Positions 1 to 8,132 of a stretch of DNA of 16,902 nt are shown here, one piece after another. The DNA is from CAZJWR01 sp964549765. GTDB taxonomy: Bacteria; Zixibacteria; MSB-5A5; GN15; JAAZOE01. Positions within the stretch are counted from its first letter, which is position 1; every line of letters starts with the position of its first letter. The stretch covers positions 1 to 16,902 of the forward strand of contig CAZJWR010000073.1 of NCBI GenBank assembly GCA_964549765.1. Direction: 5' to 3'. Made by a program: the position numbers and the translations under genes. The notes below the pieces were generated by a model. That model saw only the letters and a program-made list of their open reading frames with translations. It did no database searches and was not told the origin of the DNA.

Positions 1-225
1 AAAACCTCCGAATCACATGATGAGTCTGAGCCCGAGCCGGAACGGGAACCTGAGCCCGAGCCTGAATCTGCGCCTGAACCTGAACGCGAAGTCGAAGCAC
101 CATTAGAAGCTAAAGACGAATCTGAAGAAACCGAGGAGTCTGAAGTTGAAGAGGATAAACCTGAGGCCGAGGAAGACGAGCAAGCCCAGTGGGGGCGGAG
201 CAAGCGGAGGAAAATAAGTCGATAA
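1..225 (+). CDS. C-terminal end of an acidic Glu/Pro-rich protein (5' part outside window)
   Basis: Frame 1 is open from the first base to a TAA at 223-225 and gives the last 74 residues of a protein that starts upstream of the window. The tail is low in complexity: alternating Pro-Glu in residues 10-30, then a Glu/Asp-rich stretch, and finally a short basic end (WGRSKRRKISR). Tails like this are usually disordered and occur on RNA-binding proteins, ribosomal proteins and helicases, but nothing visible identifies the family. The gene is followed 22 nt later by a strong intrinsic terminator in the correct orientation, which supports a real gene end. The function is unknown. Confidence 0.72.
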   Translation, partial: KTSESHDESEPEPEREPEPEPESAPEPEREVEAPLEAKDESEETEESEVEEDKPEAEEDEQAQWGRSKRRKISR

Positions 226-247
226 CAGAATCGACAGCGACAATCAC

Positions 248-284
248 GGCCGGCGGGAATGAATGTTTCCGCCGGCCTTTTTTT
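248..284 (+). terminator. Rho-independent terminator of the upstream gene
   Basis: A 12-bp stem (248-259 with 266-277, GC-rich, one G-T wobble) has a 6-nt loop and is followed by seven T residues at 278-284. It ends the transcript of the acidic-tail gene and separates it from the kinase unit. Confidence 0.93.
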
Positions 285-329
285 ATGCGGTCGGGCGCTG
301 TCCTGCCGATTATTTTGCCCCGCCATAAT

Positions 330-359
330 TCAAACAAATTTTGTCGACATTTTGTTTGA
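330..359. promoter_or_regulatory. Nested inverted repeats upstream of kinase 1
   Basis: An outer perfect 9-bp inverted repeat (TCAAACAAA at 330-338, TTTGTTTGA at 351-359) encloses an 8-bp perfect palindrome, TGTCGACA at 342-349. The palindrome overlaps the predicted -35 box of the kinase 1 promoter. It could be an operator; if transcription started further upstream it could also form a leader hairpin. The symmetry is read directly; the function is inferred. Confidence 0.45.
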
Positions 360-372
360 GATTGACTATGTT
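344..372 (+). promoter_or_regulatory. Candidate promoter of kinase 1 (leaderless type)
   Basis: TCGACA at 344-349 (5 of 6 to TTGACA), a 17-bp spacer and TATGTT at 367-372 (4 of 6 to TATAAT) place the transcription start near 379, which is the chosen ATG. No Shine-Dalgarno lies before that ATG, so translation of a leaderless mRNA would fit. The -10 match is only moderate. Confidence 0.4.
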
Positions 373-378
373 GCCTTT

Positions 379-3036
379 ATGGGCTCCGAGGATCGTAACA
401 ATGACCCCACCAGGTCGTTCGTTCCATTGTCGCCAGGCGCCCGGATTTCGCACTATGTTATAATAGAGAAGATCGGCGCCGGCGGCATGGGGGAAGTCTA
501 TCTCGCCGAAGATACAAGTCTTAATCGGCGCGTCGCCCTCAAGTTTCTCTCGCTGTTATTGAGCCGAGATGATACCAGTCGGAAACGGTTTATCCGCGAG
601 GCGCAGGCGGTTGCCAAGCTGAACCATCCCAACGTCGTGGGTGTCTACGAGGTCGGGGAGTATCAGGGACGGCCGTTTTTCGCAATGCAGAATATTGAAG
701 GGCGATCACTCAAAGAGCATTCGGCAGAGCAGGAACTCCCGATAGAAGAGATTGTCGCGCTTGCTATACAATTGAGCGAGGGCTTGCAGGCGGCACATAG
801 TCTGGGCATAATTCATCGTGATATCAAGCCTTCCAATATCATCATCGATTCCGGGGGACGGGCGCGGATCGTCGATTTCGGGCTGGCCTCGATGGGCGCG
901 CCTGATCATCTGACGAGATCGGGTTCGACTCTGGGGACAGTGGGTTATATGTCTCCGGAGCAGGCAGAGGGGAAAACCACCGATCAACGCGGCGACTTGT
1001 TTTCCCTCGGCGTCGTGCTATATGAGTTGATTACGCGTCGCAATCCATTCGTGCGCGATAGTGAAGCCGCAACACTGAGGGCCGTCGTCGAGGCGCGACC
1101 GGAGCCGCTGGCTCGATATAGATCGGGGGTGCCGGACGAGCTACAGCGGATCATTCAAAGGCTTCTGGAGAAAAATCCGGATCATCGATATCAATCAGCT
1201 GCGGGATTGGTATCGGATTTGAAGCGCCTCATCCAGCCTTCATCCGTCGCGGCAGTCTCCAGTCCCGCCCGTCGGGGCAAGCGGTATCCATATATTGCCG
1301 GTGTTGTGATCTTCATCCTGGCAGTTGCCGGTATATTCTGGGCAACGACACGCGGGCACAGGGCGGAAAAGAGTGCCCCTCAAAAGCAAAGAGTTATGCT
1401 GGCGGTGCTGCCGTTCGAGAACCTGGGGGCGCCCGAGGATGAATATTTCGCCGACGGGATTACCGATGCTATCACGTCGCGGCTGGCGTCTATTAGAGGT
1501 TTAGGGGTGATTTCGCGCACGAGCGCTATTCAATACAAGCATACGGATAAGAGCCTGCCGCAGATCGCGAGCGAATTGGGGGTGGATTATATTCTCGAGG
1601 GAACGATACTCTGGGACAAAAGCGGCGATACCGACCGCGTGCGGATAACGCCGCAATTAATCAACGCCTCCGACAACACTCATATCTGGGCGGATAATTA
1701 TGAGCGGGCGTTAACCCAGATTTTCGCCGTCCAGACCGATATCGCAACCCGGGTGGTCGAGGCGCTCGACGTGACGCTACTCGAACCGGAACGACGGTCG
1801 CTTCAGGCGGCGTCGACCAACAATCTGGACGCTTATGATTTATATCTTCGCGCCAAAGAGTATGCCACACGAAGCTATGAGGAGAAGGACTTCCAAACAG
1901 CTATAACGCTCCTCGATAAGGCCCTCGAATTCGATCCGAATTATGTCGAGGCGCTCGCCGGTCTGGGTTATGTCGACGTCGAGATGTATTTGTTCGAGTT
2001 TGATCATACAAAGAAAAGACTGGATTCGGCCAAGGCGCTAATTGATCGTGCCGCGAGCCTGGATCCGGACAACCCGGATGTCCTTTTTGCCCGGGCCATG
2101 TATTATTATCACGGTCTGTTCGATTATGACAAGGCGTTGGAAAAGGTCGACAAACTCATCAGCATCGCCCCCAGCCGGATCGATTCCTATCGAATCCTCT
2201 CGGCCATAAAACGCCGCCAGGGGAAATGGGATGAGGCGCTCCAGAACGACGCCAAACTGACCAAACTCAATCCCAGAGATGCGCGGGAAATTTTCGAAGC
2301 CGGTGTTACCCAACAAATGGTCCGAAATTATGCCGAGGCAGAAAAGCTCTTTAAAAGAGCCATCTCATTGGCGCCGGACGTGAGTATGTTCTATTCTCAA
2401 TTGGCCCAGATGTATATTCTCTGGAACGGGAACGTTGAAAAATCACGGCAGCTTATACTTGACGCCAAAAACAACATGGATCCCGGCGACGCGACGATGC
2501 TCCTGGTGCAATGTGATGTGTTCGACCACAAATATACCGAGGCGCTCCAGAGATTATCCGGTCTTATCTATGGCCCATTTGACGATTCCTCGGACTATTA
2601 CAGCACCAAAGGATACGTCTACGAAAAATTAGGGGATACGCTCAGGAGCAAAATTCTGTATGATTCTTCGCTTTCGTTTCTGGAAAGCCAGCCTCCTGAA
2701 ATTCTGAACACTTTTCGATACAAGGATAAATTGGCGGACACGTACGCCGGACTGGGAAGGATACAGGACGCCTTACGCGCCGCACAGGAAGCCGCTGACT
2801 TGGTGCCGATGGACAAAGACGCCGTGTTCGGCTACTTGGCTCTGTTCAACCAATCGATAATTTTGGTTCGCGTCGGGGAATATGACCGGGGGATGGACCT
2901 GCTGGATTATCTCTTATCCGTGCCTGGATATGTCTCCGTCAGCTGGCTCAAGTTGTCGCCTGATTACGATGTCATCCGGGATAATCCGCGATTCAAAGCG
3001 CTTATTGATAAGTACGATAGAACGAATCATACGTAA
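379..3036 (+). CDS. Membrane Ser/Thr protein kinase with TolB/FlgO-like and TPR C-terminus
   Basis: A PknB-type (Hanks) kinase of 885 residues. The kinase domain spans about 26-285: glycine loop GAGGMGEV 33-40, K55, E74, HRD 146-148 with K150 and N153, DFG 166-168, SPEQ 192-195. A single membrane helix at about 305-323 puts the rest outside the cytoplasm. Residues 338-465 resemble the TolB N-terminal/FlgO-like domain (AVLPFENLG, FADGITDAI, LEGTI, HIWADNYER), and about 480-885 are TPR-like helical repeats. The open frame extends upstream to 259, but that lies inside the terminator. ATG 379 is preferred because its product aligns without a gap to the start of the next kinase (GSEDRNNDPTRS against NSGESDNDRTRS). 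All catalytic residues are present, so it should be active. The stimulus and substrates are not visible. Confidence 0.93.
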   Translation: MGSEDRNNDPTRSFVPLSPGARISHYVIIEKIGAGGMGEVYLAEDTSLNRRVALKFLSLLLSRDDTSRKRFIREAQAVAKLNHPNVVGVYEVGEYQGRPFFAMQNIEGRSLKEHSAEQELPIEEIVALAIQLSEGLQAAHSLGIIHRDIKPSNIIIDSGGRARIVDFGLASMGAPDHLTRSGSTLGTVGYMSPEQAEGKTTDQRGDLFSLGVVLYELITRRNPFVRDSEAATLRAVVEARPEPLARYRSGVPDELQRIIQRLLEKNPDHRYQSAAGLVSDLKRLIQPSSVAAVSSPARRGKRYPYIAGVVIFILAVAGIFWATTRGHRAEKSAPQKQRVMLAVLPFENLGAPEDEYFADGITDAITSRLASIRGLGVISRTSAIQYKHTDKSLPQIASELGVDYILEGTILWDKSGDTDRVRITPQLINASDNTHIWADNYERALTQIFAVQTDIATRVVEALDVTLLEPERRSLQAASTNNLDAYDLYLRAKEYATRSYEEKDFQTAITLLDKALEFDPNYVEALAGLGYVDVEMYLFEFDHTKKRLDSAKALIDRAASLDPDNPDVLFARAMYYYHGLFDYDKALEKVDKLISIAPSRIDSYRILSAIKRRQGKWDEALQNDAKLTKLNPRDAREIFEAGVTQQMVRNYAEAEKLFKRAISLAPDVSMFYSQLAQMYILWNGNVEKSRQLILDAKNNMDPGDATMLLVQCDVFDHKYTEALQRLSGLIYGPFDDSSDYYSTKGYVYEKLGDTLRSKILYDSSLSFLESQPPEILNTFRYKDKLADTYAGLGRIQDALRAAQEAADLVPMDKDAVFGYLALFNQSIILVRVGEYDRGMDLLDYLLSVPGYVSVSWLKLSPDYDVIRDNPRFKALIDKYDRTNHT

Positions 3037-3044
3037 ACTCTTTT

Positions 3045-3050
3045 GAGGAA
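3045..3050 (+). promoter_or_regulatory. Ribosome binding site of kinase 2
   Basis: GAGGAA lies 3 nt before ATG 3054, in the 17-nt gap after the kinase 1 stop. The short gap and the clear site support co-transcription of both kinases. Confidence 0.7.
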
Positions 3051-3053
3051 ATA

Positions 3054-5696
3054 ATGAACTCAGGCGAATCCGATAACGACCGAACACGGTCTTCCATTGC
3101 CTTGACGCCCGGAGTGACTGTCTCGCATTATACAATCATCGAAAAAATCGGCGCTGGCGGAATGGGCGAGGTCTATCTTGCCAAAGACGAATCGCTGGAT
3201 AGAGAGGTCGCTCTGAAATTTCTGCCGCCTGATCAGACTCAAGACACCGGCCGACGCGAGCGATTCAAGCGCGAAGCGCTGGCGGTCGCCAAGCTGAGTC
3301 ATCCCAATATCGTCCATGTTTATGATGTTGGCGAGTACGAACGGCGCCCCTTTTTTGTTATGGAACATATTGAGGGGCGGTCTCTGCGAGAAATGATAAC
3401 CGAGAGCGAATTCGGCGTCGCTGCAGCTATTGAAATTGTCGTGCAAATAGCGGACGCGCTGGAGATAGCGCATGGAAAGGGGATCATACACCGCGATATT
3501 AAACCGTCCAATATTCTTATCGACGATTCCGGTCGAGCGAAGATCGTCGATTTTGGCCTATCTGCAATTCAGGGATTGGACCACCTGACCCGAACCGGAA
3601 CGACTCTTGGCACGCTCGGCTATATGTCACCGGAACAGGTGCGGGGCGAGAAGGTGGATAATCGAAGCGACCTGTTTTCTCTCGGCGTGGTTTTTTATGA
3701 AATCCTGACGCGCCGCAATCCGTTTCAGCGCGAGAGCGAAGCTGCGACGATCCGGGCTGTTTCGGAAGTATCCCCGGAGCCGATAGCGCGGTATAAGGCC
3801 GATCTGCCTTCCGGCTTGCAGAATATCGTCGATAAGCTCCTGAACAAAGATCCCTCTCTGCGCTATCAGCATGCCGCCGACGTTGCCGCCGATTTGAAGC
3901 GGTTACAAACGGGAAAGGCTGTCGTCAGAGATTTGCGGCGTCATGAGAAATCGGACAAACGATGGCTTATGCCGGTCGTCCTTTTATTGATGGTTGGCAC
4001 GGTTGCGATTGCCCTCCTGTATTCCCGAAAATCCCACACCGATATGCCAACCGAAATCAGGCGGACAAGACTCACCAACGTCGGCAATGCCACCATATGC
4101 AAACCGTCTCCGACAAACAATGAAATCGCCTTTATTTCCCAGGAAAGCCCGACCGATTCCCGGCTGATGATACAGGACCTGAATTCCGGGTCGACGATCG
4201 AGGTTTTTCACGATCTCAAGATCAGTGACTTCGACTGGTCTCCGGACGGTTCGCGGCTGATAGTTTCCGCGGTAAATGCGACCTCGCTCTATTCTGCCAT
4301 AATTTCGCGAGTAGGCAATCGCGAGCGCGACTTATCGATCTGGGGATTCAGCGTTTCGTGGAGCCCGGACGGTTCCACGATTGCCTATCTCGGCCTATCG
4401 AAGCAGATAGTGTTCCTGCAGGTCGCGACAGGAGATTCATCATCCGTGGGCGTTTCCGGAGATTTCGATTATATCACGGATATCCACTGGTTGCATGATA
4501 ATCAACATCTTCTGGTAGCCGAAACCCACGATGCCGGGTGCCGCATTCAGGTGATCGACACGGAGGGTCAGCTGGGGCCGGTCGAGGCGGACTCGGTATT
4601 GAGCCCCTGGTGTGAAATCAGCGCCGATAATCGATGGTTGTATTTTACCGGATTCGCCGGTTCGACTGATCTTTATCGTCAACGGATAAATCCGTCGACC
4701 TACGAACGAATATCCGGGCCGGCGCTGATTGCGTCGGGACTATCCACGGAATGGCCGGTTTCGGTATCCAGGGACGGAAAGGTCCTGTACTATGCACTCA
4801 CATCATCGCGCTCGAATTTGTGGAAAGTGAGAAAAAGCCGTACATCGTCACAGCCATTGATAACAACGCAACTAACCCGGGGGAGTCAGTTGGAGTATTG
4901 GCCGGCGGTATCGCCGGATAAACAGTCGGTTGCGTTCGCCAGAAAACGCGGTGATTCGGTAAACATATTCACGGCCATGATGGACGGCGACAGCCTGCGG
5001 CGCATAACTTTTTCCGGACAAGCCAACAATCAGCCGCTATGGTCGCCGTCGGGGAAGGAAATCGCGTACTTCCAATGGGATCAAGCCTATTCCCTTATGA
5101 TTGCCGAATCCAACGGGGCCTTGAAGCTCAAGCTTCCTGCGGACAGTCTCGGCGAAGACCCCGGGTGGTGGGCATGGAACCCGGGCCGGCTGATAGCCTA
5201 CGCATATGACAAGAGTAGCAAGGTGGGGTTATTTGACCCGAAGACACACGCGACCGAGAATCTTCTAACCGGCGATAGCTCGATTGATCTGTTCTATGCG
5301 TTGCAATATTCACCGGATGGAAACATCCTTGCCATGGCCCGCAATAGATTCTTGCCGGGAGAGCACGGAGAGCAAACCAGGGAATCTTCGGTCTGTCTGC
5401 TGGAAATCGCCGGCGGCAAGCTGGATACGATTGCGGGTCATGAAACCAATATCGCCATGCCCATAGGCTGGTCGTCCGACGGCCGATACGTCATTTGTGA
5501 GGTGATCGATACCCAGTCGCACATATTCATCGAACGGCTTTCCGCCGACGGCCTGGTTCGCGACACCCTGTTTGAATCGCCCTGGACCAGCATTTCTTCG
5601 CCTATTGCAGTGATAGATGATACGACTTTCGTCTGCGCGGTCCAGCAGTCATTATCGGACATTTGGACCCTGGAAGGCATCGATGCGGGGGATTAG
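3054..5696 (+). CDS. Membrane Ser/Thr protein kinase with PD40 beta-propeller C-terminus
   Basis: A PknB-type kinase of 880 residues. Kinase domain at about 26-285: glycine loop GAGGMGEV 33-40, K55, E74, HRD 146-148, K150, N153, DFG 166-168, SPEQ 192-195. A membrane helix at about 304-323 is followed by a large extracytoplasmic region built of TolB/PD40-like blades, with WSPDG motifs at 395-399 and 436-440 and related ones (YSPDG, WSSDG) further on. The first ~285 residues align with kinase 1 without any gap, while the C-terminal halves are unrelated, so the pair probably arose by tandem duplication followed by exchange of the sensor half. It is co-directional with kinase 1, 17 nt apart. All catalytic residues are intact. 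Propeller domains of this type often bind peptides, glycans or other proteins; the ligand here is unknown. Confidence 0.93.
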   Translation: MNSGESDNDRTRSSIALTPGVTVSHYTIIEKIGAGGMGEVYLAKDESLDREVALKFLPPDQTQDTGRRERFKREALAVAKLSHPNIVHVYDVGEYERRPFFVMEHIEGRSLREMITESEFGVAAAIEIVVQIADALEIAHGKGIIHRDIKPSNILIDDSGRAKIVDFGLSAIQGLDHLTRTGTTLGTLGYMSPEQVRGEKVDNRSDLFSLGVVFYEILTRRNPFQRESEAATIRAVSEVSPEPIARYKADLPSGLQNIVDKLLNKDPSLRYQHAADVAADLKRLQTGKAVVRDLRRHEKSDKRWLMPVVLLLMVGTVAIALLYSRKSHTDMPTEIRRTRLTNVGNATICKPSPTNNEIAFISQESPTDSRLMIQDLNSGSTIEVFHDLKISDFDWSPDGSRLIVSAVNATSLYSAIISRVGNRERDLSIWGFSVSWSPDGSTIAYLGLSKQIVFLQVATGDSSSVGVSGDFDYITDIHWLHDNQHLLVAETHDAGCRIQVIDTEGQLGPVEADSVLSPWCEISADNRWLYFTGFAGSTDLYRQRINPSTYERISGPALIASGLSTEWPVSVSRDGKVLYYALTSSRSNLWKVRKSRTSSQPLITTQLTRGSQLEYWPAVSPDKQSVAFARKRGDSVNIFTAMMDGDSLRRITFSGQANNQPLWSPSGKEIAYFQWDQAYSLMIAESNGALKLKLPADSLGEDPGWWAWNPGRLIAYAYDKSSKVGLFDPKTHATENLLTGDSSIDLFYALQYSPDGNILAMARNRFLPGEHGEQTRESSVCLLEIAGGKLDTIAGHETNIAMPIGWSSDGRYVICEVIDTQSHIFIERLSADGLVRDTLFESPWTSISSPIAVIDDTTFVCAVQQSLSDIWTLEGIDAGD

Positions 5697-5744
5697 ATTC
5701 TGCGGTCGCGCCGTAGCGCCAAACCTCAGCCATCCCGCCAATGA

Positions 5745-5759
5745 CCGGCAGCTTGCCGG
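5745..5759 (+). other. Hairpin after kinase 2 without a T tract
   Basis: CCGGCA 5745-5750 and TGCCGG 5754-5759 can pair around a 3-nt loop. The next T run (TTTT from 5771) is 11 nt away, so this is not a canonical intrinsic terminator, though it may contribute to ending or protecting the kinase mRNA. Confidence 0.35.
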
Positions 5760-5820
5760 CTGTAGCGATGTTTTCTCATTTGCGGACTTTATTGCGTCAA
5801 TTGCCGAGGATATGCCTCCG

Positions 5821-5860
5821 ATACCGGAAACTTTTGGAGCTTTTCGGTCGTTTCCGGTGT
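5821..5860. repeat. Inverted repeat in the kinase 2 - htpX gap
   Basis: ACCGGAAAC at 5823-5831 and GTTTCCGGT at 5850-5858 are exact reverse complements with an 18-nt loop. One T-G wobble and one A-T pair extend the stem to 5821 and 5860. No T tract follows. It sits just upstream of the predicted htpX start and contains the candidate -35 box in its loop. Confidence 0.5.
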
Positions 5861-5869
5861 AGATATAGT
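5841..5869 (+). promoter_or_regulatory. Candidate htpX promoter
   Basis: TTTTCG at 5841-5846 (3 of 6), a 17-bp spacer and TATAGT at 5864-5869 (5 of 6) put the transcription start near 5876, inside the palindrome at 5875-5890. A TTGACA at 5872-5877 is a perfect -35 hexamer, but no good -10 lies at the right distance downstream (CAATTT at 5895), so I rank it second. Confidence 0.35.
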
Positions 5870-5874
5870 GCTTG

Positions 5875-5890
5875 ACAGAGAGGTCTCTGT
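5875..5890. promoter_or_regulatory. Operator-like palindrome before htpX
   Basis: ACAGAGA and TCTCTGT are perfect 7-bp half-sites separated by GG. The site overlaps both the TTGACA hexamer and the predicted start of transcription, the usual place for a repressor site. It does not match CIRCE, HAIR or the CtsR consensus as I know them. The regulator is unknown. Confidence 0.5.
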
Positions 5891-5918
5891 AGCGCAATTT
5901 AGTACGGGAGTGACATGT

Positions 5919-6779
5919 ATGGCAAATAACCTCAAAGTAACGTTCCTGCTGGTTCTGCTGACCGTTCTTTTTGTCGGTCTCGGGTATATGTTCGGGGGCC
6001 GGCAGGGGATGATATTCGCCTTTGTTCTGGCCGTGGGGATGAATTTTGTTTCCTACTGGTTTTCCGATAAAATCGTTTTGAAAATGTACCGGGCGCAGCC
6101 GGCGACCGATCAGAGCAATCCGCGCCTGGTCAAGATCGTCCGTATGGCGTCGCAGAAGGCCCAGTTACCGATGCCGCGTGTCTATGTTATTCCGACCCAA
6201 GCCCCCAACGCCTTCGCCACCGGACGCAACAAGGACCATGCCGCCGTGGCGGCCACTGAGGGTATTCTCAGCATACTCAACGACGATGAGCTCGAAGGCG
6301 TCATCGGCCATGAATTGGCCCACGTGCGGAATCGAGATACGTTGATCAGCACGGTGGTGGCGACCATCGCCGGCGCCATCGGCATTCTGGCCATGATGGC
6401 CCGCTGGGGAGCGATCTTGGGCGGATTCGGCGGACGGGGCAGAGATGACAACGGGGGGATTATCGGTCTTTTGGTCATGGCCATCGTCGCGCCACTGGCG
6501 GCCATGATAATTCAGATGGCGATATCCAGGTCGAGGGAATTCAAAGCCGACAAGGTCGGTGGAGAAATCACGCATAAGCCGCTGGCGCTGGCTTCGGCGC
6601 TCAAAAAACTGCACGCGGCCCCGGTTCGGCTCAATCTCGACAAGCGGCCGGCGACGGCGCATTTATTCATCGTGAATACGCTTTCCGGCAAGGGATTGAC
6701 CAACCTGTTTTCGACCCATCCGCCGATGGAGGAGCGCGTCCGGCGACTCGAACAGCAGGCCGGGGTACGTCTAAGATAA
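5919..6779 (+). CDS. htpX: Membrane zinc metalloprotease HtpX (M48)
   Basis: A protein of 286 residues, close to the usual ~290 for HtpX. HtpX is a membrane-bound zinc protease that cleaves misfolded or damaged inner-membrane proteins and in E. coli belongs to the envelope stress response beside FtsH. Visible features: two N-terminal membrane helices (about 7-25 and 30-50), HELAH at 131-135 giving ligands H131 and H135 and catalytic E132, third ligand E207 in SREFKAD, two further membrane helices (about 145-165, 181-201), and the family's C-terminal FSTHPPMEERVRRLE. The start is ATG 5919, with GGGAG at 5906-5910; the longer open frame to 5868 would run through the operator-like palindrome and has no ribosome site. 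It heads a plus-strand series with the CorC-like gene 42 nt downstream. Confidence 0.95.
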   Translation: MANNLKVTFLLVLLTVLFVGLGYMFGGRQGMIFAFVLAVGMNFVSYWFSDKIVLKMYRAQPATDQSNPRLVKIVRMASQKAQLPMPRVYVIPTQAPNAFATGRNKDHAAVAATEGILSILNDDELEGVIGHELAHVRNRDTLISTVVATIAGAIGILAMMARWGAILGGFGGRGRDDNGGIIGLLVMAIVAPLAAMIIQMAISRSREFKADKVGGEITHKPLALASALKKLHAAPVRLNLDKRPATAHLFIVNTLSGKGLTNLFSTHPPMEERVRRLEQQAGVRLR

Positions 6780-6816
6780 GGAGACCGCATACGGTTCGGC
6801 GGTTCGTCGCCGAACC
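6778..6816 (+). promoter_or_regulatory. Distant Shine-Dalgarno and hairpin before the CorC-like gene
   Basis: AAGGAG at 6778-6783 overlaps the htpX stop but is 38 nt from the next ATG (6822). Between them GGTTCGGCG 6793-6801 and CGCCGAACC 6808-6816 form a perfect 9-bp stem with a 6-nt loop. If folded, the hairpin brings the ribosome site to about 14 nt from the ATG. No T tract follows, so it is not a terminator. The role in translation is inference. Confidence 0.45.
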
Positions 6817-6821
6817 CGACC

Positions 6822-8114
6822 ATGCATTCGGGAGTTCTTGAATTATTGGCGATTTTCGTTCTGATTCTGGCCAATGGCTTCTTTGCCGCGTCGGAATTTG
6901 CCCTGATCGCCTCGCGAAAAAGCCGCATCCTCAACCTCGCCCGCAAGGGAGACAAACGGGCCGCTCGCACCCGGCAGTTCCTCAAAAAGCCCGAAAAGTT
7001 CCTGGCCGCCATTCAGGTCGGAATCACGTTTATCGCCACCCTGGCGGGCGTCTTCAGCGGCGCCACGCTGGTTCGCAACGTCGTGCCGTATATCAAAGAT
7101 ATCCCCATTCCGGCGATCAGCAAAGCCGCTCATCCGATCTCAATCGGGATTGTCGTCGTGGTGATTTCGATTTTGACTGTCGTCATCGGAGAGTTGATCC
7201 CCAAATACGTCGCGCTCAGCAACCCGGAAAAGATCGCCATGCGTGTCACTCGGCCGATATCGATTTTTTCCCGCCTGACGTTTGTCCTGGTCGGGATTCT
7301 GATCGCGGCGGCGAAGTTGATTCTTCGCCTGTTCGGTTACGGCAAACTCCCGGAACGGTCTCATATCACCGAGGATGAGATCAATATCCTGATTTCCGAG
7401 GGCACGGAGAAGGGCGTTTTCGACAAGACCGAACAGAAGTTGATCCGGTCGGTGTTTCATTTTACCGACACGACCGTGAGGCAGGCGATGACTCCGCGGG
7501 TCGATATGGTCGCCATCAAGACCGATTGGCCGCAGAAAAGAATCATCGAAATCATGACCAAAACCGGTTATTCCCGGTATCCCGTATATGAGGATTCGCT
7601 CGATCAGATTCAGGGAGTCGTGTATACCAAGGACCTGATTCCGCTGATGACCCTGGGCGAGGTGATCATCCTAAAGGATATCGTCCGCAAGCCTCTCTTC
7701 GTGCCCGATTCTATGCCGTTGACGACCCTGTTGCGGCGATTCCAGAAGCGGAAAAAACATATCGCCATTGTCCTCGACGAATTCGGCGGGACGGCGGGAT
7801 TGATCACGCTCGAGGATATACTCGAGGAAATCGTCGGTGAAATCCAGGATGAGCACGACCAGGACCAGCCGGAGTTCGTGGCCCATTCCGACAAAGTCGC
7901 CTTCGCCGCCGCCACCTTCCGGGTCGATGAGCTCAATGAAGCGTTCAATGTCAATCTCCCGCTGGATGTATCGGATACCATGGGCGGCCTCATGGTCGAA
8001 GAATTCGGCCGTATCCCCGGTATCGGCGATCAGGTCGATTTCCACGGCTTGAAATTTACCGTGCTGGAAATGGAAGGGAGCCGAATCAAACGGCTCCGGG
8101 TCGAAAAACCATAA
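6822..8114 (+). CDS. CNNM/DUF21-CBS-CorC membrane protein (hemolysin C / CorC family)
   Basis: A protein of 430 residues with the standard architecture of this family: a membrane CNNM (DUF21) domain at 1 to ~190 with the typical opening GFFAASEFAL 19-28 and GELIPK 123-128, a CBS pair at about 218-335 (AMTPRVDMV; YSRYPVYE; IAIVLDEFGGTAGLITLED), and a C-terminal CorC/HlyC transporter-associated domain at about 350-428 ending in a RIPGIGD loop. Related bacterial proteins export or regulate Mg2+ (CorC/MpfA type); the older name hemolysin is misleading. CBS pairs usually sense adenine nucleotides. ATG 6822 is the first plausible start, since the in-frame codons back to the htpX stop include no ATG, GTG or TTG. 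It is probably in one transcript with htpX. Confidence 0.92.
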   Translation: MHSGVLELLAIFVLILANGFFAASEFALIASRKSRILNLARKGDKRAARTRQFLKKPEKFLAAIQVGITFIATLAGVFSGATLVRNVVPYIKDIPIPAISKAAHPISIGIVVVVISILTVVIGELIPKYVALSNPEKIAMRVTRPISIFSRLTFVLVGILIAAAKLILRLFGYGKLPERSHITEDEINILISEGTEKGVFDKTEQKLIRSVFHFTDTTVRQAMTPRVDMVAIKTDWPQKRIIEIMTKTGYSRYPVYEDSLDQIQGVVYTKDLIPLMTLGEVIILKDIVRKPLFVPDSMPLTTLLRRFQKRKKHIAIVLDEFGGTAGLITLEDILEEIVGEIQDEHDQDQPEFVAHSDKVAFAAATFRVDELNEAFNVNLPLDVSDTMGGLMVEEFGRIPGIGDQVDFHGLKFTVLEMEGSRIKRLRVEKP

Positions 8115-8132
8115 CGGGAATGCCGATTCGGC

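Noticed and set aside
259..378. N-terminal extension of kinase 1 by 40 residues
   Set aside because: It would begin inside the intrinsic terminator stem, has no ribosome site, and the gapless alignment with kinase 2 begins at ATG 379.
5868..5918. 17-residue extension of HtpX
   Set aside because: It runs through the promoter/palindrome region, and the HtpX family begins close to the hydrophobic helix that follows ATG 5919, which has a good Shine-Dalgarno.
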